Source: Naematelia aurantialba
Lineage: Eukaryota > Basidiomycota > Tremellomycetes > Tremellales > Naemateliaceae
Length of the DNA stretch: 64,000 nucleotides
Direction of reading: 5' to 3'
Assembly: GCA_021527695.1 (NCBI GenBank)
Contig: JAKFAO010000004.1
Coordinates: 1,715,001-1,779,000, forward strand
Shown here one piece after another: positions 31,600 to 43,576 of this stretch (position 1 is its first letter; each line of letters begins with the position of its first letter). The notes below the pieces were generated by a model. It ran no database searches. It was given only the letters and a program-made list of their open reading frames with translations, and was not told the origin of the DNA. The translations under genes and the position numbers were made by a program.

Positions 31600-33140
31600 C
31601 TACGCTTCCTTCCAGCTCTGGCGCTGGGGGAGCAGCCAGCCGGGGTAGGCCAGAGCGAACCCAGCGAGACAGAGGATCATAGGCAGACCATCCAGGTAGA
31701 TAAAGTACGGCTCATGTTCGATCAGATACCCGCTCCAACCCTGAGCGAGCTCGATGGACCGATATATCCCCCGAACGTAGATCATCAGACTGGCAAATGC
31801 CACGCCGGCGAGGAGGTATTCTACCTTTCGGAGGTGTTCGTATGGCGCAAGCGCAGCGTTTGCAGGACCGACGACAGACTCGCCGTTTTCGACGTCGCCT
31901 TCACCTTCGCCGTCGCCCGCGGTGCCTTTAGACTCCGGGGTGGCGCTGGCGAAGCGGCGCTGAGTGTCGAGCGTGCCCGCTGCGCGGCGGCCGGCAAGGT
32001 GGTGCCATGGGCGGCGGGCGATGACGCGGACGATAAAGTCCACGGCGAGGACGGTGAAGATCGTCATGGATCCCAGCTGGGCCAGGATACCGGCGAGCAC
32101 TGCGGTGGTAAGCATTTTCGTGATCATACTCGTACACCATGATCGGGGGCCGTCCAAGATCGGGAACGGACGCAGCGTGCAGGCAAGGGCTCGTGGGGAA
32201 GGAAGGAAGAAGGAAGGAAGGAAGGAAGAGAAGGGAACAAGGAGCAACGCACTGATCTTGGTCGACTTTGTCGTGCTGGTGCCCCTCTTCGCATTCACAG
32301 CAGCTCCACCACCGCCAATCGCCTGGAGGACGAGCGAGATGACGTCCGCCGTCACAAAGAGCGCGAGGTACATCTTCGGCTTGAGGAGCGAGTAGGCCGA
32401 GCCGAGGCGGGTGATGCAGTACCCCAAGATGGTGTAGGCCCATGCTGAGAAGAATGCGGGGCCGAGGATGAGGCTGGATGCGAGTGTCACGACAGGCAAG
32501 CGTGAAGAGCCAAGAGTGTCCAGGTATGTGGGGTTCATAGTGACGGCGTAGGGATCATCGGGAAATGGGAAAGGAGTGGAAGGAAGGTGCGGAAGGAAGG
32601 AGGGGTTGAAGGAGTGGCAAATGGAAAATGCAGAAAGGGGGAGGGGAGTAGGTCGGCAAGGGGAACGCGGTATGGATAAAGAGATATCGAGCAAACAGAG
32701 GCGAGAGCGTCAGCGCTGCTATCGCTGAACACGAAGTCAAACTGACCAGCAGATCTGCATGATGAACGGGTTGATATTGAAGGTCGAAAAGTGCGACCAC
32801 AGCCGGCCTGCCCAGCCGATGACTTCCACTGCGGGTGTCAGCGTCTGCTGCAAACATTCTAGCCTTGATCACGAATGCGGCAGACTCGTGGACATCTGGC
32901 TTGCCACCGGCAGATGACTTTGGAGTCCAGACGGATTGTAGAGCACTCACGAACTCCGCCCGGCACGAGCGAGACCAGGGCGATCCAGTACTTGTACTTG
33001 ATCGCAAGGCCGAGGTGCAAAGCCGTCAAGAATCCAAAACACACGACGTAGGCTACACCCGCAGCCAACTCTGGCGTGTAGCCGTACGGCGACACCTCGC
33101 CAGAGAGCTTTGAGCCGTGTGCTCGACTGAGAATGTCCAT
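31600..33140 (-). CDS. RTA1-family seven-transmembrane protein
   Basis: Exons encode YTPELAAGVAYVVCFGFLTALHLGLAI, KYWIALVSLVPGGVLEVIGWAGRLWS, FIMQICCLILGPAFFSAWAYTILG, YLALFVTADVISLVLQAIGGG, MLAGILAQLGSMTIFTVLAVDFIV and LIEHEPYFIYLDGLPMILCLAGFALAYPGWLLP. The 'E.IG...R', 'L...PAF..A..Y..LG', 'F...D..SL..Q..GGG' and 'E..Y...DG.PM' motifs are diagnostic of the fungal RTA1 family (yeast Rsb1, Rta1, Rtm1), linked to sphingoid-base or sterol-drug export and resistance. A charged, Gly/Glu-rich cytosolic loop lies before the sixth helix. A 220-bp intron with a pyrimidine tract precedes the third exon. A second family member lies at 46334. Confidence 0.9.
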
Positions 33141-33777
33141 CTTGGTGGATAAGATGGATAAGTTGCGGATGCGCGGTGCAGATGTTCGTTTACAAAGGAA
33201 ATGACAGTTGCTGTTTATGGACGAGAGAACAGGCTTGGAACGGAGGGGATGGGTGGTCTGTGCAAGAGGTTGCGTGATGGGAGTGATGGCAACGATGACA
33301 AGGGCCGTTCTGCCTGCAATGTGTTCTACATGTACAAAAATATGACAAAGGACGGGCGAACGAGACCCGATCGATACTTCTCAGGGGATGGAGACGGTGA
33401 TAGAGTTGCGGTGCGATATCGCTGTAGCCATAATAAAACGGCCAGCGACACGGTCTCAATTGACCGTGTGTCCTGCTTCATCGCCGCGTCAGGGATTCCA
33501 TGCTCAGCGCATGCCTCTGCTATGCAGCTTGGCTTGACCGGTATTAGAACCGTCTGGAGAGTCTGGAAATAGCTGCTGAATGCAGGCGCATCCCCGACAG
33601 CCTCCAGTTTGGAAGGGTAAGACAGAATGGGCCTGCATGTCGTGTGGTCAATTTACTAGTAAGCATGCAGCATGTATGATTCGCGTCTCTCGGCTTGGTC
33701 CGACCGATGTACGAGTGGATACCTCCACGATTGTATCCATACCTCTGTATATATCCCTACATCCCCGAGCAGCAGCA
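33141..33777. other. Divergent promoter between RTA1 and cupin genes
   Basis: A gap of 637 bp with no convincing coding frame on either strand. Confidence 0.35.
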
Positions 33778-34426
33778 TGAAGCCCGAGCTCGAGTTTTTC
33801 CAGACCAACTCGTTGCCCCTCCAGCGCACGGCGCGGCCAGACGGTCTCGAGTCTGAGATGTGTGTCGTCATGCCGTCCAAGGCCCCGATGGAATGCTGCT
33901 GGACTGACGTTGTGTTTATAGTATTCTAGCACACGAGTGAGCCTACCGAGAGACGATGCAGTGGTCGTGCCGGGGTCCATGTCGACTAAACTGTGGCTGA
34001 TCTGCTCAGTGTGGAAACGGGCAATGTGACCAAGGTTTGCGGAGCCACAGCTCGTTCTTGGCTGATGAGGAGATCTCGTTCTACGCACCAGGGTACCACC
34101 AGACCGAACCGTTCCAGAAACATGACTACTGGTGAGCTCCCGGCTGCCGTCTGCCGCCCCGAGCTACCGAGTGGGCTCCCTGGACTGAGATCGTCACCGA
34201 TAGGGAAGAAGTCTATATCCTCGCTGGCAGGATCCACGACCGCACGCTAGACAGGTGGATGGGGCCAGGCGAGTACGCCTGCCGGCCGCCAAGGATGATC
34301 CATGGGCCATACACTGCCGACCCAGTCGTGGTGCGTTTTCCGATTACTAGAATCAGCCGTCCTGTTAAAGTGAGACTCCTACAGGGCGTCCGGCAGCTTC
34401 TCTTTCTCCACTACGACCCAAAATGA
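33778..34426 (+). CDS. Small cupin-fold protein, model contains an unresolved frame break
   Basis: The start MKPELEFFQTNSLPLQRT resembles the 'EF(Y/F)xTxxLPxxP' opening of small cupins that bind acetylacetone-like substrates. Later segments are ISFYAPGYHQTEPFQKHDYWEEVYILAGRIHDRTLDRWMGPGEYACRPPRMIHGPY, which holds cupin motif 1 in the form H-x(4)-E-E and motif 2 G-(E)-YACRPPxMxHGP, then VRQLLFLHYDPK. The parts before and after about 34030 (SEIILAHDVETGNVTK versus HSSFLADEEISFY) are in different frames with no credible intron between. This is either an undetected splice site or a frameshift; if the latter, the gene is broken. The cupin reaction is unknown. Confidence 0.55.
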
Positions 34427-35392
34427 TGCACTCACCCTGGCGGATCCACAGCATCTCCACCGAATGCTTGAAGCGATCTAAAGAGCAGTGGGCTGGTGTA
34501 TCGGCAAGGACCATCTCGCCGATCCTTCCTGCTCTAGGCTGTTGATATTCTCACAGTCTCGATCAGCCGAGCATTGAAACCACTCACTCTTCTCATCCCT
34601 TCGTCGCTGTTGGCGAATACGCTACACCGAACCTTCACCCCCACCTCACCCCCCTTGCTACTGTAACGCAGAGGCCGCGTCTTCCTTCCCCCTTCCCCCT
34701 CTCCCCGACCTCCCGCTCCCGCTCGCCCGGGGTCTCTCGATCTCCTCGTCCTCGGGCTGGGACTCCTCGTCGGAAGACCTCCCCACCCCGCTGCACCTCC
34801 TTTATATGAATATCGTGCAGGTTGGCACAATTGGAGTGAGACCGAGACACCACGAGACACACCGAGATGCACCTAGCACACCCAGCACACACCAAGGCCG
34901 AAGACCTGGACCTTCAAGCTCACCGCAGCAGGCGGTCCAACGGCAATCCGTCGGCGTCGGTGTCTGCGCTACCGCCATCCTTGCCGATGCTGACTCCCCA
35001 CTCTGGCTACTGACGCTGACACGATGACCGATGGTGCTGGCACCTCCGATGCACGGCGACATAGGCGATGCGATGCTTCCCTCTATCCTTTCTATCACCG
35101 CTCCACCTCCTCCCCCCCCCCCCCCCCCCCCACCCATCCTCTCACTCTCGCTCGCCTCGGTGCAAAGTGTCCTCGGAAGGCGGACTGTGCGACGTTTCAA
35201 TTGTGTTTCTGATCGCCATGAGTCTGCTCTCGATCAGCGGCCAACGATGTGCGCGCACTATAAAGGATTGAAACGGACGAGACACTATCTCTCGACCGTC
35301 AACACCTCCGTCCCACTCTGCCACTCCTAACTTGGCCTCCTGCGTGACTACAGAACCCCTCGGCTATAACTCCCACCACGCTGCAGGCCACC
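34427..35392. other. Long gap upstream of the FAH-family gene
   Basis: This 966-bp gap includes a run of 20 cytosines and GA/CT-rich stretches at 34690-34760. Frames that read through as polyglycine on the minus strand are products of the C-run. Possible promoter; no gene supported. Confidence 0.35.
35112..35131. repeat. C20 homopolymer
   Basis: Twenty consecutive C residues. The length of such a run is prone to sequencing and replication error. Confidence 0.9.
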
Positions 35393-37482
35393 ATGCCTGC
35401 CCCAGTCAGCGATCCGGTGAGTCCTTGTCGATCTTAGCTCTTGCAGCTCTTTCCCTCCCCAAGCAAGCAACCAACGAAACCAGCACATTCTCTCCCGCCA
35501 CCCTTCTCCAAGCCCCAACCTGCGTAGCCCTGTGACCAGTAATCGCCTTCCTCCATCCCCGTATCGTATGCACACCGTGTTGTGGGTCTGACACTTCAGA
35601 CATGGTCCCGTCTGATCCGCTTCATCCCCACCCCAACACACCTCGACCCCGTCCCGCTTCCGACGCTCGGCGAACCCGTCGACGAGGCTATGGACGTCGG
35701 GCTGGCATTCCATGAAGGCGTCGATATCGAGGTTTGGGTACTGTCCGGCGATGCGGACAGACCTTGGGTGGCAGGGAGGCGAACCGGGGAAGTGCGAATG
35801 GTCCAGACTGTGAGTCGGTTGCCCTCCCATCCTTTCGAACGAGGGCAGAGATTCCCAGGGAGACGTCCTTGCTTCGAGATACGCGGTAGGGCGTAGGAAC
35901 GTGGAGCGTGGATCAGTATCTGGGTACAAAGGGAGCGGCCAGCTCTGAAAGGGACTGAGATAGTCCAGCGCGTATCAATGCAGCAAAGGGAAGCCCAGTC
36001 AGCGCGAGTGTAGGGACCCGCCTGCAAACGCGGTCTGGGCATTGCGAGATCTCGTATGATGGTGGATGGTGATGTCAAAGTTGACCTGATCAGCTGCTCT
36101 GTCCGGTCTCGAGTGAGACGTGTGGAACGATACGCGCCATTGGGCTGAGCTACAAGGACCATGCGGTGAGTGGTGTCCTCATCCTATTAGTCCATGTGCC
36201 TCGCGTGACCATGGGAAGTGGGAGGCGAGGTGACTGATGTTCCGCAGGCAGAACTCAAGATGCCGCTCCCAGCCGTACCCTCGCTGTTCTTCAAGCCCCC
36301 GACGGCACTTGCCCATCCGTCCGAGGTGGTTCCCGTGCCTCGGGTGGCGCAGAACGACGAGATGGACTACGAGGTCGAGCTCGCCATTGTGCTGGCCCGA
36401 ACGTGCAAGGACGTCAGGGAAGATCAGGCGCTCAGCTACGTCTTGGGGTGGACGGGCGCCAACGACCTCACGGCAAGAAAGCTACAAGCTACGAGCAGTC
36501 AGTGGGGGTACGCGAAGGGTGAGGTCATGCTCTCCCTCTCCGGTCTCTGCTTCATTCCCATTCCCCACACTCCATTTGCCATTTCCATTCTCGATTCTCT
36601 ATTCTGCATCAACCACATCCATTCTCGATTCTCTGTTCTCCATCATCCATATCCAATCTCTATTCTCTATTCTCTGTTCTCCATTGTTCACTCTCTATTC
36701 TCCAAATCTCCTTCCCAGTGCGGTACAGTAATTTCGCGGAAATGATCGTCGCTGACAAGGTCCCAGGGTTCGACAAGTTTTTGCCACTCGGTCCGGTGCT
36801 TGTGTCGCCCAGAGCACTGCCGGATCCACATCTCATTGCGCTTCAGACACGCCTCAATGGCGAGCTCTTGCAAGATGGTTCGGCGAGGAAGATGATCTTC
36901 CCCCTTGCGAGGTATGTGCATCGTCTCGTCTACCGTCGTCTCCAGCAAGTCATTCTAGTACAAACACTCCGCGATCCCCAGTACTGGCGAGTCGTTGCGC
37001 GGTCGCAGCACATTCGCTCCTACGTCTCCGCTTGCCAGTTGTCCATAACTGATATTGCATTGCACCCAGGGTCATATCCTACCTCTCGCAAGGCACCACG
37101 CTCCCCGCTGGTACCGTCATCATCACCGGGACGCCGCCTGGGATCGGCGACGGCCGAAGTCCACGCGTGTGGCTCAAACACGACGACGAAGTCAGGTGCT
37201 GGCTCTCGCATGGGATTGGTGAGCAGTCTGTCTGTCTCAACGTCCACTCGCGGTTTCCCATACTAGACAAGTTTCCATTCCACCCTTGCATGCCCTCACT
37301 TTGAATACGCCCTCCCCCTCCCCCCCACCCTCAAGACCGGCCCGTCTCTGTCTATACTGCTCATTGAATATTAAATTCCCAGGCCATAATTTTTACCACG
37401 CCCGACTTCTTGTCGCCGAACTCACCGCTGCAGCATAGCTGACCACGCAGGTACGCTGGTGAACCGGATCGAGTATGCATGA
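35393..37482 (+). CDS. Fumarylacetoacetate hydrolase-family enzyme (FAHD/acylpyruvase type)
   Basis: The ATG at 35393 has a strong context (GCCACCATG). The protein runs MPAPVSDPTWSRLIRF, then TIRAIGLSYKDHAAELKMPLPAVPSLFFKPPTALA, DYEVELAIVLARTCKDV, YVLGWTGANDLTARKLQ, KGFDKFLPLGPVLVSPRALPDPHLIALQTRLNGELLQDGSARKMIF, VISYLSQGTTLPAGTVIITGTPPGIGDGR and a short last exon ending TLVNRIEYA. The 'GLNYxxHA', 'EVEL', 'xND(V/L)(T/S)AR', 'K.FD.F.P.GP' and 'GTPxG(I/V)G' motifs, with E and D metal ligands, define the FAH catalytic fold, which cleaves or hydrates beta-diketo acids such as acylpyruvates or oxaloacetate. About 320 residues, as expected for FAHD2-like fungal proteins. Introns near 36530-36766 and 37214-37450 are unusually long. 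Confidence 0.85.
36560..36717 (+). repeat. CTATTCTC-type imperfect tandem repeats within an FAH-gene intron
   Basis: The pyrimidine-rich intron is made largely of CATTCTCGATTCTCTATTCT-like units, repeated about five times with variation, ending in a TTCCCAG acceptor (or a second one at CCCAG, 36764-36766). The repeat gives many candidate branch and pyrimidine tracts. Confidence 0.75.
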
Positions 37483-37992
37483 CAGATGGGCCCCTCCACT
37501 GCGACGTCTGCAGGGGAGTATGATGTTCGCCCTTGTCCACACCCCTTTGCATCCGACCGAAATCTCTCGAAGCTCGTGATCGCGATATTCACGGGTAGGA
37601 TTCATGCTAGACAGTTGGTATTTCGTACATTACCTTGCCGTCGTCTTTTGCATATGCTTGATATGGCCAATCACAACCTTGGGCATGCTCCCGTACTTGA
37701 CCGGAGCTCTGCTTCTTCAGCTGCAAGCAGGAGCACACCGCGTCCAAGTGTGTATGGTGACTCGTCTGTAAACTGAGTCAGTCGACTTGGCGAAGAGCGG
37801 CAGAGCTGCAATCTATATCCTCCATTCAGTTCATATCCACCCCTCCAGTACCAGTCTCAACAGCGGGTCTTGGAAGTGATGCTGGGGCTTTGCGCGTGAA
37901 ATTCTGAAAGCAATGGTGTACCAAATGCACGTGATATTAGGATAGTCCCAACTATCCGAGGCCCCCTTGTTCCCGCTGACGAGATACACCAT
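37483..37992. other. Intergenic between convergent genes
   Basis: A 510-bp gap between the FAH gene and the 3' end of the chitinase. A CACGTG hexamer at 37928-37933 is isolated. No gene seen. Confidence 0.35.
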
Positions 37993-40900
37993 TCACAGGA
38001 TACACACCGTATTCCCAAAGGTCGTCGCATCCTGCCATATCCCGTTAGCTCTGATTTTCCGAAGAACCACGTCGGAAAACGACTCGAATGGATGTCTGTG
38101 AAACCAGAGACAGCACATACCTTTGTCCACTCCCAGATCATCACGCCGCCATTCCATCCCGCCGCCTTGCCCTGCGTCATACACTTTGCCAACGCCGCGG
38201 GAGCCATGTAGCTGGGTGCTTCAGTCAGCGCAACACTCGGAACAGGCGCCTTGGGACCATGGCGTACGTACCCTGATCCAGCTTCCGCCGAGGCCACTGG
38301 TTTCCCAAGCACCAGCTTCTCGAGCGCGAACCCCGCCGACGTGTGTAGCTCCATGATGCTCGTCTTGGGGAACGAATTGCCCGAGTCTGTGATCAGGGAC
38401 TGCGTGTGCCGTCAGCTGCCAAACCTTGCGGGAAGAGGGACCAGAGCTGGGATCGGCGGGGATCAGCAGAGGGATACTTACTGTGCAATCGGCATATGAG
38501 TTGCCTTGGTTGTAGTATTGGATGTTGTAAAAGTCGATCATGCTGCCCACCGCTTTGTCGACCGCAATGTATCCGCCATTGGGGTACGCCTGCTTGTCGA
38601 CCACAAAGTACGGCGCTTGAGGCGCTGTGTCCACATCAGCGTTCTACCAACCGCAGTGCAGCGCCCCCGGGATTCGAGAGCATCAAGTACCATGAGAGAT
38701 GACATATGGCTTGGGCAACTTGTTGCGCAGTTCCGTGGTAAGCTCTGCTCGCTCAGTCATATGCCATAAGAAGCATTCGGAGCCACGCACTGATCAAGAA
38801 GGTCTCGGCCGAGTCATCTGTGCTAGTAAATGCCCCGGTGTCTATAATCCGCTTCAGTCTGTCGCACGACCAAGCCTTCTACTGTAGGTACGGACGCACC
38901 TTCGTAGTCTATATCAACGCCATCCAGGTCATACTTGATGACAAACGCCGCCAACTTGTCTGCGAGCCCCGCTGGGTCGCTCCTGTCTGGGTAGTCTGCA
39001 TCTTAGCCAGACTCTAAGAGGGGACAACAAGGTGTCGATGCTGATTGTTCACTCACTTTCGGCACCGAACGCCGACACCATTATGACTACGTCTTTGGCG
39101 TGATAGGCTGCAACCTGTGATTCACGCGTTGCTTCATCGAGCGTCGTCCATGCTACTGATTCCTACGGCAAGGTCAGCCTGCCCAGACAGAAAACACCAG
39201 GCGGACTCCTGGGTTTCTGACACATAGCTTGCCATGTTCTTCCAGGTTTAAGACTCACATCAGAAGCCGCATCGGAGGAGGATAGCCAGAACGCGAGGAT
39301 GACCCTGTTCCAGTGGCCCACCTGGTCCGGTAAGGGATACCCAAAACTCTCTGTCGACACCCAAGTCAGCTCTCCCCACGGTTCGGTTCACAGACAAAGA
39401 TCCAGTCCTCACCATCCGCATAGACAACGTAGTGAGGTGCAGAGATCGCTAAGCCTCCTGCCCCTGTCGAATTACTTGTTGCGGAACACGCAGGGGCACC
39501 GCCAGTGGTCGAACTGCCACCCGTTGGCTTGGTCGTCCGGGTCCCGCTGCTCGTCCGCGTCCCGCTACCAGTCCGGGAATTCCCTCCCACAATAGTGCTG
39601 TTTACCGGTGCGACTGTCTCCCCGCACCCATCACCATCGTCGTCGCCACTGCCACTACCGCTCCCTTTGCTGGTTGTCGTTGCGTCGGATGGAGAACCGC
39701 TGACCGTGCTGCTTCCATCAGGGACACTTGTAGGATCCACGACGCTAGGGTCCGTTGTGGTTGGGTCGATGCCAGTTCCTGTGATGGTCGACGGGTCGCC
39801 ACCGTCACCGTCACAGTCATCACCATCACCATCACCATCATCGTCTCCGTCTCCGTCACCATCACCATCACCATCACCATCACCGTCACCGTCACCATCA
39901 CCATCACCATCGCCGTCACCATCACCATCACCATCACCATCACCGTCACCGTCACCATCACCATCACCGTCGCCGTCACCATCACCATCACCATCACCGC
40001 TGCTGGTCGTTGTTGCAGCGGGTGGAGCACCGTCGACTGTGCTGCTTCCATTGGGGTCGCCGGTAGGCGCCAAGACGCCGGAGTCTGTGGGCGTCGGGTC
40101 AATGTCAGTTCCCGTGGGGGACGGAGTATCGCTGTCAATACTGGCGGGGTCGGAGCCACTTGGCGCGGCGTCCGTAGTCGCCCACACACAGCCTGGAGCT
40201 GCGCCCGAGTCGTCGGCTCTACATGTTGGTTAGCTCCAATCTTCGGTCTGCCGCCAGAAGGTACGTGAACGAGGAGGAAGTCAAGGAAGGTGAAACTCGG
40301 CCTGCTGGCAAGGGTCTCGAACAGGGAATAGGCCAAGACTTACTGGCAGACCAAACCGGTCGTACACGTCTCAACGACATTCCACTGGTTATAGTAACAT
40401 CCTGTTGGTCCCGGCACGTCAGTCGACTTGCCCTGCAAGAGGCGTCGTGACTCACGCTGCAACTCCTGTCCGACGCATTTCCAGGCACCCAGCTCGCAAG
40501 CATCGTCCCCCGTGGATCCATCTCCGCCATCGGCGGTACTGGTGTCCGTCGGGTCCGTGGCGCTGTCGGTCGCAGTACTAGTGTCCATCGGGTCAGTGGC
40601 ACTGTCGGTGTCCGTGGGGTCGCCACCGGTACTACCATCCCCGCCATCAGGTGTACTGGTGTCAGTTGCGCCAGCCGGGTCGGCTCCGGTGTCAGTTGCA
40701 GTGGTTGTGTCAGTCGGGTCAGCCGTGTCGGTGTCGGTGTCAGGGTCGGTGTCGGTCGCAGTGCTCGTGTCAGTCGGGTCAGGCGGGTCGGCGTCAGGGT
40801 CGGTCGCAGTGCTGCTATCGGAGTCGGTGGCTGCTGGGGTGGTGGCATTCGACGAGTCAGTCGCACCGCCAACGGGAAGGTCGGGGGGCACGACAGTGTC

Positions 40901-41158
40901 CATCGCGGTGATGGTAGCATCCGGGTCAAGGGGCGTGTCTGCCGAACCGGTAGCCGCAGGATATGTCGGAACGGCAGCCGCGACTGACAAGCCAGACATG
41001 GTGCTAGCCGCGGTCATAGTCCGGCCCCGGTCCAGATTCGCCACTTGGGCGCGATAATGGTGGAGCCGGCCTCCTCTCCGTGGTACTTTCCGGTGTGCCT
41101 GCGCTGTCGGGCCAGCCGACCAGCCAAGCGCCAAGAGAACAATTGGTGCAATGTACAT
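37993..41158 (-). CDS. Secreted GH18 chitinase with chitin-binding module and Gly-Asp repeat linker
   Basis: A signal peptide (MYIAPIVLLALGWSAGPTAQA) is followed by a Thr/Asp/Pro-rich region, then a six-cysteine module, CELGAWKCVGQELQRC...CTTGLVC...C, which fits a CBM19-like chitin-binding domain. Next comes a second low-complexity linker with some 45 Gly-Asp dipeptides and a Thr/Ser/Gly-rich stretch. The catalytic part begins ISAPHYVVYADG and has WNRVILAFWL, VVIMVSAFGA, then LDGVDIDYE, the GH18 signature DxxDxDxE with the catalytic glutamate, followed by ISHAPQAPYF, IDFYNIQYYNQG and GGVMIWEWTK, and ends GNTVCIL. GH18 enzymes cut beta-1,4-linked N-acetylglucosamine polymers by substrate-assisted catalysis. 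The secretion signal and linkers suggest a wall-associated or secreted enzyme for wall remodelling or chitin feeding. Confidence 0.85.
39800..40000 (-). repeat. (GGTGAT)n hexanucleotide repeat coding for a Gly-Asp tract
   Basis: On the minus strand GGTGAT and GGCGAC hexamers repeat some thirty times with synonymous C/T changes, giving a Gly-Asp dipeptide run. The plus strand of the same DNA reads as Ser-Pro repeats, which is a shadow. The tract is prone to length change. Confidence 0.9.
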
Positions 41159-41697
41159 TTTGCCGTCAAGGCTTGCCTTGTTGTCTTGTCTCTCCTGCCG
41201 GTGGGTTTTGAGGGTGAGAAACACGCGATTACTGGTTGGCGTGGGCTGCCACTCACTCAGTGAGGTACGCCGGGACCGGTGATCTGCTGTCTGGCAAGTT
41301 GGAGTCCAGAATTATATGTGTTGCGATCTTGATCACACGTCTCTTGAGGGCTTGCGGGCCGTGCAGTGGCCAATGGAAATGCCAAGGAGGGGCATGCCAA
41401 AGCAACTCGTAGTGGGGAGAAAGGACACGCTGCTGCGCGCACTTGAAAACGAGTCTCAAGTGGCGAAACCGCACAAAGGAGATTGTGTACCAGATTTCAC
41501 GACCTGTAAGAGGGGTATCCATCAGTGCTTCGGACGTGAGTAGGTATGCTGTCTCGGCCCGACGAGTAAGTGCCTCCGAGGGGATCAGCAGAAAAGAGTA
41601 CAAAACTTGCACCGGGAAGGGTGGTAGCTGTACCATCATTGGGCGTAGCGATCGATGGGAAAGCCGCAACGCATCCCCACAAGATGACCCCCTTTAC
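41159..41697. other. Promoter gap upstream of the chitinase
   Basis: A gap of 539 bp between two minus-strand genes. No TATA box or repeat stands out and no coding frame is convincing. Confidence 0.35.
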
Positions 41698-43394
41698 TCA
41701 AATCTCCATCCCCACTTCTGCCTCAATGTTCCGATCCACCGGTAACACCTCCTCCTCGTACTCAATCTCAACCTTGACCCCATTCTCGTCAGAATGCAGC
41801 TCGACCTTGACGTCCTGATCCCCGTCCTCCGCTTTGACCCCTTCTTCCATGTCCATCTTGACCAACCCCCCGTCATCGGCAGTGAAGGTGTATATGACTT
41901 CTTTGCGGCCTTCGGACTTGACGTTTGCGACTCGAGAGGGACAGAGCCGCTGTTGGCCTAATAGGCAGACGTCGCAGCGGGGTCCGACGGGGAGGCAGAT
42001 GACCTGGAATCAAGATTAGTGCCGTGTACATCTTCTGAAGGTGCCGTTTGACAGGGAAATGACCATGATCAGAGCCATAGAGGGCGACAGGATACAGGCT
42101 ATAGCGCGCAAGTCGGATGAAGCAGAGATGTGGGAACGGGGAATCAGCCGCAATATGTCTGCTCACCTGGCCGAAACCGACCAGCATCGGATTGATGGGC
42201 TTGTGCAATTCGGACGGCAGCCACGATTCCAGATTGAGCCTCGTCTGCTCTGGCGTCTGGGTCTGGGGTTTATGCCACCTCAATCGATTGGTGATACGAT
42301 GTACATGGACGTCGACTCCGATCCCAGCGTTTCTGAGCCGTCAGCTTGCACCACAAACTTTGCATGCGCCGCTCCAGCCGGTAACTCACATATTCCAAGC
42401 ACATTGCAAAGCGAGGAAAGCCATCTTGGGTCCGACGCCTCTGAGCGCGCAAAGCCCCTCCAATGCCCGTGGGACGTCACCAGACTCGTCCCCTGGCTGG
42501 TCCAGTAGCGCCTTTGCGGCCTCTTGGATATATTCTGTCTTTCGGCGCCAGAAGCCCACCTTGTTGATACAATCCTGTACGACGTCGGGCGATGCCTGCG
42601 CGAGAGACGCAGCGGTAAGACCGCCTGGTAGTGCTTCGTGTAGGTTTGTCACTGCTTGCGAGGTGACTGCATCCTTGGTCTGAGAGGATAGCATGAGAGA
42701 GATCAGGACGTGGAATCGAATTGTCTACGGAGGTTAGCACGAGTACCAGGTGTGATCAGGTATCCACGAAGGTGCTTCACAACGAGGTAATTCACCTTTG
42801 GGTCGGCGTTGGTGGTAGTACGAGGTCGCTCACATCCCCTGTTCAGAGAGTGAGCTACAAGCCGTGTCGTCCATGCTGTGACCACAAAGCTCACATGTCA
42901 TCCACGGGGGCAACGATACCACCTCGCATGCGCTCGATCAACCGGTACTGCTCCTGCCATTTTGGCGGTGCTGGATGAGGTTTATCCAATGCTACCTGAG
43001 GCAGTGGTTTTTTCGTCGCTGACTTGGGGGTTGAAGGTGGTTTTGTACTAGTCGGTATGTTGGAAAGTGGGGATGCGGCGGAGGTAGGAGGGGTATCGGG
43101 GTGCTCGAGCTTGACGTGTTTCCGCGGGGATGGCGTGGCAGGGACGTGCGCATAACTCGAGAGGTCGATAGATGGCCGAGAAGCGCTTGAGGTGCCGTCG
43201 GCAAGGGTCTTGGGTGGAGTGTGAGTGGTGGTAGATCGCGTCGATCGTCGCAGGGAGGTGAATGACGAACGGGGACGAGGCGAGCTGGGCTCGGCCTTGA
43301 CGCTGCCTGGCGGAGTGGGTGGTGCCGCGTCCGACACCAGCGTTACGCGAGGATCTACAGCTGATCGCGACGTGCGCAGCGCAGATGGAGCCAT
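41698..43394 (-). CDS. NTH1: Endonuclease III homologue, DNA glycosylase/AP lyase
   Basis: After a Ser/Thr/Pro-rich, basic N-terminal extension ([12 protein letters not shown] through [12 protein letters not shown], about 150 residues), the catalytic domain reads [63 protein letters not shown] and [19 protein letters not shown] contains the catalytic lysine of the helix-hairpin-helix and VDVHVHR the aspartate. The iron-sulphur cluster motif is C-x6-C-x2-C-x7-C ([12 protein letters not shown], then C before PSR). This enzyme removes oxidised pyrimidines and cleaves abasic sites in base excision repair in nucleus and mitochondria. An acidic tail of about 55 residues follows. The N-terminal basic stretch probably serves as a nuclear or mitochondrial signal. 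Confidence 0.9.
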
Positions 43395-43576
43395 GACTGT
43401 CAGATGTCAAATCGAGAAGTACAGTCAGTCGCAAACCATTTGATTTCTGCCATCGGCACCAGCCGACGAATCTCTCCTTGTCCAGTCATCCTGTCGTCTC
43501 TATTGGCCAGTCAGATTATCGTCCCTTCATGCGCATTCTTTGTAGTTTAATCGATGTTATCACACTCCATCCCCGT

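Noticed and set aside
34802..35200. Minus-strand frame with a polyglycine run
   Set aside because: The glycine run is just the reading of a C20 homopolymer and the rest has no protein-like composition.
39505..40233. Long plus-strand open frame reading Ser-Pro repeats
   Set aside because: It is the opposite-strand shadow of the (GGTGAT)n tract of the chitinase gene, which has a signal peptide, GH18 signature and spliceable introns on the minus strand.
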